A stretch of 64,000 bases of DNA from an uncultured Lachnospiraceae bacterium (GCA_910584965.1 CAJUDZ010000020.1:1-64000); one strand, 5' to 3'. Counted from the first letter of the stretch, positions 32,909 to 42,477 are shown. The notes: a model not told the origin generated them from the letters alone. Numbers and translations: made by a program.

Positions 32909-35177
32909 TCAGTTGGAAGACCGGAAGAAGAATACGGACAAAAAGACGCGGAAAGAAAAGCAGGCTCTTATCAGAAAAAAGCTTGAAGAAGAGAAGAAGA
33001 AACTGGAACAGAAGAAAAACCGTGATAAAGCGTTGGAAGAGGCGCTTCAGATAGAAGAAATTATTCTGGAAGAGTCGGAAATGGAAGAAACAGTCACGGA
33101 AATCCGGCAGGAGAGAGGCCGGATGAAGGAAACGGCAATAAGGACGGAACTGACCGTCAAAGTTTCAGCGGAGACGATATCGGAGCCGGCCGCCGAAAAC
33201 GCGGCAGCCAGTGACGCCGCGGTAAAAAAAGAGGGTACAAAAGCCGACAGAGCCGGAAAAGACGAAAAAAGCGTCCGGGCAGAAACCGCTCCGGCGTCCG
33301 GGCAGGAGCCCGAAAAGAAAGACCCGAAAAACAGAAATCCGATCGTCATGTCGGCTTTGGCCGCGTTTGCAGTCGTGATATTTGCAGCCGCGGTTTTTTT
33401 CAGAATACAGAATCGGGCGGCGGCCTTACGGGCCGAGAATGCGGCGATCGAAGCGATGATACATATGGAGGCGGTGGAACTGGCCGAATACAGCCAGACA
33501 CAGCAAAAGCGGGATCTGATGAAAGACCAGCTGAAGAAGGACGCCGGCAAGGATGCGGCGCGGGCGTTGACCGATGCGGCCGGCTATATGATACACGGCA
33601 TGCGCAACAGGCCGCCGGAAATTAAGCTGACGGAAGAAAATACGGCAGATTTCGCAAAGATCGAAAGCTGCGTCATCAACGGCGAGACCGGAAAGATCGA
33701 TATCACGATGTCGGCTCCAGGACTGGCGGTCAGCGACGACGGATATTATTATCTGTTTGAGCAGAAAACGTATGAAACCGAATTGAGCGGGGAGGACTAT
33801 ATCGTCGAAGACCAGAAAGACGTGGAGTTGACTTTTTCAGTCAATCTCAATTACAATACGGTAAGTTCCAGGCTTTTTTCCAAATTCGTTGTGGCGGTCC
33901 GCAAGGACGGGGAATTTGTAGCGATCAGCGAGCCGAAATACATCACCAATCCGGAAATGATTGCCAGATATAATCCATCCTTTATAGCGACCAGCTCCAA
34001 AAAGGGCCTTCTCGTTGACCCGGAAAAGCTGGCGGGCAATGAACTGGATGATCTGGGCGTAAAGCACGCCGCCTATAATATTCCGCTCAGCAGGATTTTG
34101 GGCTTTACGAGCAATGAAGCGTATCCGACGGTTGTCTATTCCTACAACGGAAAAGAATATTATTTTAACGGGCAGATTATCGCGGAATACGATTATATCT
34201 TTTCGACGCTGACGAACAAGGGCATTACGACGACGGCCATTGTGCTGAATGATATTTCCCATTATACCGGGAATCTGATACACCCGCTCGCGCGTTCCGG
34301 CGGAAAGGCGCCGTATTATGCTTTTAACGCGGCCGATGAGGCGGGGGCGGAATATCTGGCGGCGGTCGCTTCTTTCCTGGCGAGCCGCTATTCGGGAAGC
34401 GGAAACGGTGTGGTCATGAACTGGGTTATCGGCAATGAAATCAATGCGAGAAGCGAGTGGAACTACATCGAATATATGGATACGGAAAGTTATGTGGAAG
34501 AGTATGCGAAAGCATTCCGTATCTTTTATAACGCGATTCTGAGCATTAATGCGAATGCCCGCCTTTATATTTCAATCGACCAGCAGTGGGGCAAGAGCCT
34601 GTATTCCAATAACGGTTACAGTTCCAAAGAGATTATAGATGAGTTTAACCGGAATATCACGAGCAAGGGAAATATTGACTGGGGCGTGGCGCAGCATCCG
34701 TATAATTATCCGCTGACCAGCGCCAAAGCGTGGAGTACGGCGGGAAGGGCCGGCACTTACATACTGGATTCCGAGACGACGCCGGTGATTTCGATCAGGA
34801 ACATTCACGTGCTGACGGATTATCTGCAGAAAGAAGAATTTCTGACGGATTCCGGAGAGGTACGCCATGTGATTCTTTCCGAGATCGGCTATACGTCTTC
34901 ACAGGGACAGGATTTACAGGCGGCGTCGTTCGTATATGCCTATAAAGTCATAGAGGCAAACCAGTACATCGACAGCATGCTGTTTTCCAGAGAAACGGAC
35001 GCCTCGCTGGAGATTGCGCAGGGGCTCGCGCTCGGCATCAATACACTGGAAGGCCACCGTAAATCCATATATGACGCGTACAAATATGTGGATACCGATC
35101 AGTCCGCGGCCTACACGGATTTTGCCCTGCGGCTGATTGGCGTTTCGAGCTGGAGTGAAATTATTCAGAATCATTAA
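32895..35177 (+). CDS. membrane-anchored DUF5722 protein, probable clan GH-A-like
   Basis: A 760-residue protein: residues 1-60 are a Lys/Glu-rich coiled coil, then an acidic linker, a single transmembrane segment near residues 152-170, and a large extracytoplasmic part ending in a DUF5722 domain. Within it VIGNEIN (Glu515) and ILSEIGYT (Glu663) sit where TIM-barrel GH-A hydrolases carry acid/base and nucleophile, about 150 residues apart. Activity is inferred, not known. The start lies inside the rarA end. Confidence 0.75.
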   Translation: MSQNSQLEDRKKNTDKKTRKEKQALIRKKLEEEKKKLEQKKNRDKALEEALQIEEIILEESEMEETVTEIRQERGRMKETAIRTELTVKVSAETISEPAAENAAASDAAVKKEGTKADRAGKDEKSVRAETAPASGQEPEKKDPKNRNPIVMSALAAFAVVIFAAAVFFRIQNRAAALRAENAAIEAMIHMEAVELAEYSQTQQKRDLMKDQLKKDAGKDAARALTDAAGYMIHGMRNRPPEIKLTEENTADFAKIESCVINGETGKIDITMSAPGLAVSDDGYYYLFEQKTYETELSGEDYIVEDQKDVELTFSVNLNYNTVSSRLFSKFVVAVRKDGEFVAISEPKYITNPEMIARYNPSFIATSSKKGLLVDPEKLAGNELDDLGVKHAAYNIPLSRILGFTSNEAYPTVVYSYNGKEYYFNGQIIAEYDYIFSTLTNKGITTTAIVLNDISHYTGNLIHPLARSGGKAPYYAFNAADEAGAEYLAAVASFLASRYSGSGNGVVMNWVIGNEINARSEWNYIEYMDTESYVEEYAKAFRIFYNAILSINANARLYISIDQQWGKSLYSNNGYSSKEIIDEFNRNITSKGNIDWGVAQHPYNYPLTSAKAWSTAGRAGTYILDSETTPVISIRNIHVLTDYLQKEEFLTDSGEVRHVILSEIGYTSSQGQDLQAASFVYAYKVIEANQYIDSMLFSRETDASLEIAQGLALGINTLEGHRKSIYDAYKYVDTDQSAAYTDFALRLIGVSSWSEIIQNH

Positions 35178-35216
35178 CGGAGGACAGGGCGGCCGGAAGG
35201 CCCCCTTATTCAGAAC

Positions 35217-35247
35217 AGAGCAGCTTTTCGTTTAGAAAAGCTGCTCT
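35217..35247. terminator. bidirectional terminator between convergent genes
   Basis: Perfect 13-bp stem AGAGCAGCTTTTC-gttta-GAAAAGCTGCTCT. The stop codon and last codons of the reverse-strand DUF4364 gene are part of the stem. Confidence 0.8.
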
Positions 35248-35747
35248 ATTAAATGCTGATAGATGGCCTGGTTTTTTTTCTGCCAGTTATCACAGATGGC
35301 GGAAGCCGTTTCCGCATCGGGCACCGATAACGTGATATCGACCAGACGGATATTCCGTTCCGACGCGCTCAGATGGGCTTCATATTCGCCGGAGGTGGAT
35401 TTGTAATAATCGGCGAGGACGGATACTTCATTCCGCATTTCCATCGCGTTTTCCCGGAAAAAGGCATCGATTTTCTCCCTCGTGGAACTGCTGATACGGT
35501 TCTGGAAAAGATACAGCGTTTCCCGTCCCTCTTCCGTAATGGCAAGATGGGTGCGGTTGCGGATGGACTTGGAGGAGATCATATCCGAAGCGGTCAGCTC
35601 CGCAAAGACTTGCTGTAATGTGAAAAAGTCCATGTATTCTTTTTCCAGGATAAAGTCCGCGATCTGTGCCTTCGTGATCGGGAAGGCGGCGCGGTTTAAC
35701 ATATACAGAACGATCAATTTATTAAAAATCAGAATGTCTTTGTTCAA
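35232..35747 (-). CDS. DUF4364 family protein
   Basis: A 171-residue product when read from TTG 35747, which is preceded by AAGGAGGAG and gives the usual family length. ATG 35801 in the same frame is an alternative but lacks a ribosome site. Contents fit DUF4364: a winged-helix-like N-terminus (LIVLYMLNRAAFPITKAQIADFIL, then FFTLQQVFAELTASDMI) and an alpha/beta C-terminus. A DNA-binding regulator is plausible; function unknown. It follows the radical SAM gene. Confidence 0.82.
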   Translation of the reverse strand: MNKDILIFNKLIVLYMLNRAAFPITKAQIADFILEKEYMDFFTLQQVFAELTASDMISSKSIRNRTHLAITEEGRETLYLFQNRISSSTREKIDAFFRENAMEMRNEVSVLADYYKSTSGEYEAHLSASERNIRLVDITLSVPDAETASAICDNWQKKNQAIYQHLIEQLF

Positions 35748-35818
35748 ATCTGGCGGCTCCTCCTTCCTTTTTGCGTATTTAAAATCAGAATTTTTGTGCA
35801 TGTCCGCATCATCTGTTT

Positions 35819-36781
35819 TTAACCGTGCAAAAGCCGGCCCTGAAAAGTCTGCCGGATTTTCATTTCGTGATGCAGAGAATTTAATACATCTTTTTTGTTC
35901 CGGCTCCACAGGGGGGCCAGAAGCAGGTCTTTTGGGCCGTCTCCGGTCAGTCTGTGGACGACCGTCTCCGGCGATAACCGTTCGAGACAGTGAATCAGGA
36001 TGTCGAGATAAGCCTCTTTTTCCAGAACGGACACGGTCCCTTCCCGGTAGAGCGGTTCCAGTCCGGTCCCTTTTAGAACATGAAGAAGCTGCAATTTAAC
36101 GCCCCATATGCAGGCATGATTCAGGTAGTCAACGGTACGGTAACTATCTTCGGCCGATTCTCCCGGAAGGCCGATAATCACATGGACGATGATCGGAAAG
36201 GCGTTATCCCGTAATAATCTGACAGCACTGTCAAAACAGGAGAGATCGTAGCCGCGCCTGATAAAACGGGCGGTTTCTTCGTGAATCGTCTGCAGTCCCA
36301 GTTCTATCCAGACAAATTTGTCAGGAAATTTCTCCCGAATATCGACCAAAAGAGTCAATATTTCCGGCCCAAGACAGTCCGGTCTGGTGGCGATGGAAAT
36401 GCCGCAGACGCTCTCTTCTGCCAGCGCATCTTCGTAAATCTTACGAAGATAGGGGACGGGGCCGTATGTATTCGTATAGGCCTGAAAATAGGCGATATAG
36501 CGGCTTCCGGTCTTTTTTTCCCGGAAAAGATTTCTGCCTTCGGAAAGCTGTTCGGCAGCCGTGGGAACCGTCCGCGTTTCTATCGCAAAATCGCCGCTGC
36601 CGCCTGCGTTACAGAAGATGCAGCCTCTTGTGTCCAGCGTACCGTCTCTGTTGGGGCAGGTCAGCCCGGCGTTCAGCGCGATCTTATAGAGTTTTTCCCC
36701 GTAAGTGTTCCGACAGTAAGCGTCCAGAGAATAGTAGGGCTTTCCGAGCCAGCGCTCAGGCGTTCTCATCCGCGTTTCCAC
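35819..36781 (-). CDS. radical SAM protein, TIGR01212/YhcC family
   Basis: A 320-residue radical SAM enzyme. The cluster-binding cysteines are in LTCPNRDGTLDTRGCIFC, the family's characteristic wide spacing; then GSGD, IATRPDCL and WIELGLQTIHE motifs. Members are uncharacterised proteins of about 310 residues. It starts three bases after the malic enzyme stop, so the reverse-strand genes maeB-like, radical SAM and DUF4364 probably form one operon. Confidence 0.9.
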   Translation of the reverse strand: METRMRTPERWLGKPYYSLDAYCRNTYGEKLYKIALNAGLTCPNRDGTLDTRGCIFCNAGGSGDFAIETRTVPTAAEQLSEGRNLFREKKTGSRYIAYFQAYTNTYGPVPYLRKIYEDALAEESVCGISIATRPDCLGPEILTLLVDIREKFPDKFVWIELGLQTIHEETARFIRRGYDLSCFDSAVRLLRDNAFPIIVHVIIGLPGESAEDSYRTVDYLNHACIWGVKLQLLHVLKGTGLEPLYREGTVSVLEKEAYLDILIHCLERLSPETVVHRLTGDGPKDLLLAPLWSRNKKDVLNSLHHEMKIRQTFQGRLLHG

Positions 36782-36784
36782 GGG

Positions 36785-37939
36785 TTATGCGTGAATGCAA
36801 GCTTTTACCGCTTCCGCAACGGTTTCGGCCACTTTCGGATTGAATGCTTCCGGCATGACATTGTCTTCGTTCAGTTCTTCATCCGGTACGAGGGAGGCGA
36901 TGGCAAGCGCCGCAGCCATCTTCATTTCTTCCGTGATCTGTTTTGCGCGGCCTTCCAGTGCGCCTCTGAAAATACCGGGGAAAGCAACGACGTTGTTGAT
37001 CTGGTTCGGAAAATCGGAACGGCCTGTGCCGACAACGCGCGCGCCGGCCGCTTTGGCAATGTCAGGCATGATTTCGGGAACCGGGTTCGCCATCGCAAAC
37101 AGGATGGAATCCGGATTCATCGATTGTACCATTTCTGCGGTTACGACGCCGGGAGCGGATACGCCGATAAAGATGTCCGCACCTTTCAAAGCGTCGGCGA
37201 GTGTACCGGTCTGACCGGAAAGATTGGTAATTTCCGCCATCTGTTTTTTAACCGGGTTTAAGTTTTTGTCCGCTTTGCTGATAATGCCCTTACTGTCGCA
37301 GAGAATAATGTCTACGAAGCCGTAATTAAGAAGCAGCTTTGCAATAGCAACGCCCGCGCTTCCCGCGCCGTTGATGACGACTTTACATGCCTCTTTTTTC
37401 TTCCCGACGACTTTCAGCGCATTGATGATGCCGGACAGTACAACAATGGCCGTACCGTGCTGGTCATCGTGGAAAACCGGGATGTCCAGCGCCGCTTTCA
37501 GCCTTTCTTCTATTTCAAAGCAGCGGGGAGCGCTGATATCTTCCAGATTGATGCCGCCGAAGCCCGGTGCGAGATACGTGACGGCTTTGATGATTTCCTC
37601 CGTATCCTGAGTGTCCAGACAGATCGGAACCGCGTTCACGCCGCCGAACTCTTTGAACAGGACTGCTTTCCCTTCCATGACCGGCATCGCCGCATGGGGG
37701 CCGATGTTGCCGAGGCCTAAGACCGCGCTTCCGTCGGACACGACCGCGATCGTATTCGCCTTCCATGTGTAGGTATAAGCGGCTTCTTTGTCCTTAGCGA
37801 TGACTTTGCAGGGTTCCGCGACGCCCGGCGTATAGGCAAGCGCCAGGTCCTCCCGTGTTTTCACCGGGGTTTTTGAGACCGTTTCCAGTTTTCCGTTCCA
37901 TTTTTCATGCAGTTCCAGTGCTTTTTCGTTCGTTGTCAT
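36785..37939 (-). CDS. NAD(P)-dependent malic enzyme
   Basis: A 384-residue short-form malic enzyme converting malate to pyruvate and CO2. Motifs: the YTPGVAEPCK substrate loop, SAVLGLGNIGP, VFHDDQHGTAIV and the dinucleotide site GAGSAGVAI. There is no C-terminal phosphotransacetylase domain. ATG 37939 (MTTNEK) was preferred over an upstream in-frame ATG at 37951 that abuts AAAGGA. Cofactor preference is not certain. Confidence 0.93.
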   Translation of the reverse strand: MTTNEKALELHEKWNGKLETVSKTPVKTREDLALAYTPGVAEPCKVIAKDKEAAYTYTWKANTIAVVSDGSAVLGLGNIGPHAAMPVMEGKAVLFKEFGGVNAVPICLDTQDTEEIIKAVTYLAPGFGGINLEDISAPRCFEIEERLKAALDIPVFHDDQHGTAIVVLSGIINALKVVGKKKEACKVVINGAGSAGVAIAKLLLNYGFVDIILCDSKGIISKADKNLNPVKKQMAEITNLSGQTGTLADALKGADIFIGVSAPGVVTAEMVQSMNPDSILFAMANPVPEIMPDIAKAAGARVVGTGRSDFPNQINNVVAFPGIFRGALEGRAKQITEEMKMAAALAIASLVPDEELNEDNVMPEAFNPKVAETVAEAVKACIHA

Positions 37940-37988
37940 ATGAATAACCATCCTTTTCTGTCAGCTTATTGGTTCACGATTTCCTCAT

Positions 37989-38007
37989 AATGCCGTCTTC
38001 CGGCATT
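37989..38007 (-). promoter_or_regulatory. leader hairpin of malic enzyme mRNA
   Basis: AATGCCG-tcttc-CGGCATT lies between the reverse promoter (-10 at 38017-38022) and the start codon. Confidence 0.5.
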
Positions 38008-38016
38008 CCAAATCCT

Positions 38017-38045
38017 ATCATATAGTATTTGTAGTGTTTGTGCAA
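38017..38045 (-). promoter_or_regulatory. promoter for malic enzyme operon
   Basis: Reverse strand TTGCAC, 17 bp, TATGAT. Its -35 overlaps the left arm of the palindrome at 38041-38060. Confidence 0.65.
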
Positions 38046-38060
38046 TAAGCATTTATTGCA
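38041..38060. promoter_or_regulatory. palindrome spanning two divergent -35 elements
   Basis: TGCAATAA-gcat-TTATTGCA, perfect 8-bp arms. Each end carries the TTGCA of an outward-pointing promoter, so polymerase binding at the two should be mutually exclusive. Confidence 0.6.
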
Positions 38061-38084
38061 TTTTCCGTCCGGGTAACGTATAAT
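38056..38084 (+). promoter_or_regulatory. promoter for xpaC-telA
   Basis: TTGCAT, 17 bp, TATAAT, 57 bp before the xpaC-like start. Confidence 0.78.
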
Positions 38085-38140
38085 CAAAAAGAAGAAAGAG
38101 TGCAAATAAAGCAGGAATGTAAAAGGGCATAACGGATAAG

Positions 38141-39496
38141 ATGAACAATAACGAATGGCAGCAAATTGGAGAAGATATCAAACGACAGGTGCAGGACGCA
38201 ATCGACGCGAATGACTTTTCCAGACTCAGCAAGTCCATCGGGGATACGGTCGGTCAGGCGGTCGACGGTATGGGAAGAAGCATTAACGATGTGGTTGGCA
38301 GCGTGGGAAAGAACCTCAATGAAGCGGTCGGGGAAGTCGGAAAGAGCCTGAATGAAGCGATGGACGAGGTGGGAAGGAGTTTAACCGGCACGGCGGATGA
38401 GGTGCGGACCGGATTTGCGCTTCCAAGTCAGGGAAGCGGGCGAAAAACACCCCGGCGCATGAAACCGGATCTGCGTCCGGACAGGAGATTTTTTGGGAAG
38501 CCCAGGGGAAAAGCGCTGGGCATTGTTATGATTGGTTTTGGGTTCAGCCTTTTTGGAACAGCCGGATTTTTGGCTTTTATTTTCCTGATGCTGTTTCTGT
38601 TCGGAGGACAGGATCTGATAGTAAGTCTGACATTTGCAGTGCTGGCGGCGGTGGGAGCCGGAATCGGATGCCGGGGCATTACCTTAAAGGAACGGGCGAA
38701 CCGCTTTAAACGCTATGTGGCCGCGGCGCAGCAGAAACTTTACTGTTCCATTGAAGAATTGTCCCACAGAATCGGGAAAAGCAGAAGGTTTGTTTTAAAA
38801 GATATCAGGAAAATGATTCAGAAAGGCTGGTTCCCGCAGGCTCATCTGGATAAACAGGAAAGCTGTCTGATTGTCAGCGATGAACTGTACGAACAGTATC
38901 GACTGACACAGTCAAATTATGAGGAACAGCAACAGCAGCTGGAACTGGAGAAAAAACGGTTACGGGAACAGACAAAAGCCGGAACGGGAAACAAAGCGGA
39001 GAACCGGAACGGGACCGGAAATGATCAGGCGGACGGAGACGGGAAAGGCCGGACGGAATATGAGAAGATGCTGGAAGAAGGGCAGAACTACGTTCGGATG
39101 ATACGGCTGTGCAACGATGAAATTCCGGGAGAAGAGATGTCAGGGAAGCTTTATAAACTGGAGCTTCTTGTAACAAGGATATTTGACCGGGTGGAGAAAG
39201 AACCCGAACTCGCACCGGATCTTCATAAAATGCTCAACTACTATCTGCCGACGACGCAGAAGCTGCTTGAAGCGTACCGGGATCTGGACAGGCAGAACCT
39301 GGAACTTGATAATATTTCCAGAACGAAAAAAGAAATCGAAGATACACTTGATACGATCAATCAGGCTTTTGAAAAATTCCTGGACGAGCTTTTCCGGGAA
39401 AAGGCATGGGACATTCAGACGGATATATCCGTTCTGCATACGATGTTAAAACAGGACGGGTATCTGAACGGGGATTTTGAAAAGGCAGCAAAATAA
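38141..39496 (+). CDS. xpaC: XpaC-like protein (5-bromo-4-chloroindolyl phosphate hydrolysis family)
   Basis: A 451-residue protein whose C-terminal third (MLNYYLPTTQKLLEAY, then TIDEDTLDTINQAFEKFLDEL-type helices) matches the XpaC family. The N-terminal 85 residues consist of about 11-residue amphipathic repeats around VGKNLNEAVGEVGKS. Two hydrophobic segments follow (about 125-175), then a winged-helix-like segment (YCSIEELSHRIGKSRRFVLKDIRKM) and a charged coil. It is paired with telA, the usual arrangement in Firmicutes. Biochemical role is unknown despite the family name. Confidence 0.85.
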   Translation: MNNNEWQQIGEDIKRQVQDAIDANDFSRLSKSIGDTVGQAVDGMGRSINDVVGSVGKNLNEAVGEVGKSLNEAMDEVGRSLTGTADEVRTGFALPSQGSGRKTPRRMKPDLRPDRRFFGKPRGKALGIVMIGFGFSLFGTAGFLAFIFLMLFLFGGQDLIVSLTFAVLAAVGAGIGCRGITLKERANRFKRYVAAAQQKLYCSIEELSHRIGKSRRFVLKDIRKMIQKGWFPQAHLDKQESCLIVSDELYEQYRLTQSNYEEQQQQLELEKKRLREQTKAGTGNKAENRNGTGNDQADGDGKGRTEYEKMLEEGQNYVRMIRLCNDEIPGEEMSGKLYKLELLVTRIFDRVEKEPELAPDLHKMLNYYLPTTQKLLEAYRDLDRQNLELDNISRTKKEIEDTLDTINQAFEKFLDELFREKAWDIQTDISVLHTMLKQDGYLNGDFEKAAK

Positions 39497-39541
39497 GACA
39501 GGGAATACAGGAGATGCAGGAGAAGAAAGGAGCGTCATAAC

Positions 39542-40687
39542 ATGAGCGATATAACAGAAGCGGCGGTACCGACGCTGGTATTCGGCGAAGTATTGGAGGA
39601 AAAACAGGTTCCGGCGGATACGGCGGCGAAACAGACAGCGGGGGAGAAACTCGACGAGTCGATGCTGACCGATGAAGAACGGAAAATGGTGGACGAGTTC
39701 AGTAAGCAGATTGATTTACATAACTCCAATGCGATTTTACAGTACGGCGTCGGCACACAGAAAAAGATGGCCGATTTTTCGGGAGACGCGCTGGAAAACG
39801 TGAAAACAAAAGATCTCGGAGAGATCGGGGAAATGCTTTCCGGCGTTGTTGCGGAGCTGAAAGATTTTGATGAAGAAGAGGCAAAAGGCCTTTTTGGCAT
39901 TTTCAAAAAGACTTCCAATAAGCTGGACGCCATGAAAGTCAAATATTCCAAAGCGGAGACGAATATCACAAGAATCTGCCAGGCGCTGGAGCAGCATCAG
40001 GTACAGCTGATGAAAGATGTCGCTGTGCTGGATAAAATGTATGACCTGAACCTGACTTATTTTAAGGAATTGTCCATGTATATTCTTGCGGGGAAGAAGA
40101 AGCTGCAGAAGACGCGGGACGAAGAACTGTCCGCGCTTGTGGAAAAAGCGCAGGCGAGCGGGCTTCCGGAGGACGCGCAGGCGGCAAAAGATCTGGAAAG
40201 CCTTTGCGACCGTTTCGAAAAGAAAATCCATGATCTGGAGCTGACGAGAATGATTTCCATTCAGACGGCGCCGCAGATCAGGCTCGTGCAGAGCAGCGAT
40301 ACGATGATGGTGGAAAAAATCCAGTCAACGGTTGTCAATACGATTCCTCTCTGGAAAAGCCAGATGGTGCTGGCGCTCGGCGTCAACCATGCGGAACAGG
40401 CGGCCAGGGCACAGCGGGAAGTTACGGACATGACGAACGAACTTCTGCGCAAGAACGCGGCCGTATTAAAGACGGCGGCGGTGGAAAGCGCCAAAGAATC
40501 GGAACGCGGCATCGTGGATATGGAAACCCTCAAAAATACAAACGCTTCGCTGATCTCCACGCTCGATGAGGTCATGAAAATCCAGGCCGAGGGCAGAGAG
40601 CGCAGGCGGGCCGCGGAAGCGGAAATGCAGCATATGGAAGAAGAGCTGAAGCAGAAACTGCTGGAAATGAGCGGCCGGAAGGCATAA
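39542..40687 (+). CDS. telA: TelA/KlaA toxic anion resistance family protein
   Basis: A 381-residue mostly alpha-helical cytoplasmic protein of the TelA family, associated with tellurite and other envelope stress. Typical pieces are FSKQIDLHNSNAILQYGVG, KKTSNKLDAMKVKYSK and VNTIPLWKSQMVLALG. It follows xpaC by 45 bp with AAAGGAG before the ATG. No TerD-type genes are adjacent, so resistance to a particular anion should not be assumed. Confidence 0.92.
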   Translation: MSDITEAAVPTLVFGEVLEEKQVPADTAAKQTAGEKLDESMLTDEERKMVDEFSKQIDLHNSNAILQYGVGTQKKMADFSGDALENVKTKDLGEIGEMLSGVVAELKDFDEEEAKGLFGIFKKTSNKLDAMKVKYSKAETNITRICQALEQHQVQLMKDVAVLDKMYDLNLTYFKELSMYILAGKKKLQKTRDEELSALVEKAQASGLPEDAQAAKDLESLCDRFEKKIHDLELTRMISIQTAPQIRLVQSSDTMMVEKIQSTVVNTIPLWKSQMVLALGVNHAEQAARAQREVTDMTNELLRKNAAVLKTAAVESAKESERGIVDMETLKNTNASLISTLDEVMKIQAEGRERRRAAEAEMQHMEEELKQKLLEMSGRKA

Positions 40688-40720
40688 AAAAGCAAAACAC
40701 AGACAACGTATTATCCGCTT

Positions 40721-40761
40721 CGAAGGCCGGGAGAAAGGAACATGCTCCGCTCCCGGCTTCG
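40721..40761 (+). terminator. possible terminator hairpin after telA
   Basis: CGAAGGCCGGGAG pairs with CTCCCGGCTTCG around a 16-base loop (one bulge); a T6 run follows only after another 11 bases. The rest of 40688-40960 is the rho leader with a TATAAT at 40812-40817 but a poor -35. Confidence 0.45.
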
Positions 40762-40960
40762 TAAGCGCAAAGTTTTTTCAAAAACCGCTTCCTTATTCAG
40801 ACAAACTATTGTATAATGTTCTTCAGTAACTAGATATTTATGTCATTTCAGTATACATATCAAGTATTAGAATCCCGACAGAAACCAAAGATTGAACGAA
40901 TAAAGGCTGGAAAACCGGATTTCCGGTATCGAAATAACTGCGAAAGTACAGGAGGAATGT

Positions 40961-42409
40961 ATGAAAGAAAAGTATGAGTCACTGGCGCTTGCCGATTTGA
41001 AGGAAATCGCCAAAGCAAGGGGGATTAAGGGAACCTCTACGATGAAGAAAGCAGATCTGGTGGAAGCGATGCTGCGGGAAGATGAGAAAGATAAGGCGGA
41101 AGGAAAAGAAGTTGCCGTGAAATCCATTATGCCCAAAAAGGCGGAGAGACCGGAGAAAACGGAACGTCCCGAACGGGTTGAAAAAGCGGAGAGGCCGGAA
41201 CGTCCCGAAAGAGCGGAGAGACCGGAACGTGCGGAGGGCGCTCCCTCAGGCAATGAAGAGGAGAGATTTCCTTCCGAGCTCGACAGCGGAATCGTTGCCC
41301 ACGGCATACTGGAAGTGATGAGCGACGGCTTTGGATTTATCCGGTGTGAGAATTATCTGCCGGGAGAAAACGATGTTTATGTGGCGCCGAGCCAGATCAG
41401 AAGATTCGGATTGAAAACCGGAGATATTCTGGAAGGAAATACAAGAATCAAGACGCAGAGCGAGAAATTCAGCGCGCTGCTTTATGTGAAATCCATCAAC
41501 GGTTATGCGCCCGATGTGGCGATGCGCAGGGTGAATTTCGAAGATTTGACGCCGATTTTTCCGAATGAGCGGTTGAAACTGGAGATGCCCGGTTCTTCCG
41601 TTGCCATGAGAATTATGGACCTGATGAGCCCTGTCGGAAAGGGACAGAGAGGTATGATCGTATCCCCGCCGAAAGCCGGAAAGACGACGTTATTAAAAGA
41701 AGTAGCCAAGTCCATCACAAGGAATACGCCGGAAGCGCATCTGATCATTCTGCTGATCGACGAACGTCCGGAGGAAGTGACGGATATCAAAGAAGTAATT
41801 GAAGGGCCCAACGTGGAAGTCATCTATTCTACTTTTGACGAACTGCCGGAACATCATAAGAGAGTTTCGGAGATGGTCATCGAGCGCGGGAAACGCCTGG
41901 TAGAGCATAAGAAGGACGTCGTGATTCTGCTCGACAGCATTACCAGACTGACAAGGGCGTATAACCTGACGGTTCCGCCCAGCGGCCGTACCCTGTCCGG
42001 CGGCCTTGACCCCGCCGCGCTCCATATGCCGAAGCGTTTCTTCGGCGCGGCGAGAAATATGAGGGAGGGCGGAAGCCTGACAGTTCTTGCAACCGCGCTC
42101 GTGGAGACCGGAAGCAAGATGGATGATGTCATTTACGAAGAATTTAAGGGAACCGGCAATATGGAAATGGTGTTGGACCGCAAACTTTCCGAACGACGCG
42201 TTTTCCCGGCAATCGATATCCCGAAATCCGGCACGAGAAGAGAAGATCTTCTGCTGACGCCGGAAGAACTGGAAGCGATCAATATTATCCGGAAAGCTTT
42301 AAACGGCTTAAAACCGGAAGAGGCGGTCGATAAAGTGCTGGACATGTTCGCAAGAACAAGAAATAACATGGAATTTGTCAATATGGTCAAAAAAATGAAA
42401 TTTATTTAG
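40961..42409 (+). CDS. rho: transcription termination factor Rho
   Basis: A 482-residue hexameric RNA helicase. The N-terminal SAP-like helix bundle (YESLALADLKEIAKARGIKG) is followed by a Lys/Arg/Glu/Pro-rich insert with repeated ERPERAE units (about residues 55-95), then the RNA-binding cold-shock domain (SDGFGFIRCENYLPGENDVYV), P-loop PPKAGKTT, Walker B VVILLDSITR and the Q/R-loop region. The insert is typical of some Clostridia and expected to bind RNA. It opens the conserved rho-rpmE-prmC-prfA block. Confidence 0.96.
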   Translation: MKEKYESLALADLKEIAKARGIKGTSTMKKADLVEAMLREDEKDKAEGKEVAVKSIMPKKAERPEKTERPERVEKAERPERPERAERPERAEGAPSGNEEERFPSELDSGIVAHGILEVMSDGFGFIRCENYLPGENDVYVAPSQIRRFGLKTGDILEGNTRIKTQSEKFSALLYVKSINGYAPDVAMRRVNFEDLTPIFPNERLKLEMPGSSVAMRIMDLMSPVGKGQRGMIVSPPKAGKTTLLKEVAKSITRNTPEAHLIILLIDERPEEVTDIKEVIEGPNVEVIYSTFDELPEHHKRVSEMVIERGKRLVEHKKDVVILLDSITRLTRAYNLTVPPSGRTLSGGLDPAALHMPKRFFGAARNMREGGSLTVLATALVETGSKMDDVIYEEFKGTGNMEMVLDRKLSERRVFPAIDIPKSGTRREDLLLTPEELEAINIIRKALNGLKPEEAVDKVLDMFARTRNNMEFVNMVKKMKFI

Positions 42410-42477
42410 CAAAATATTTCATTTAAATGACTGCTAAAATGATATATTCAGAAAATTTTCTTATTTGGAAAAAGCAC

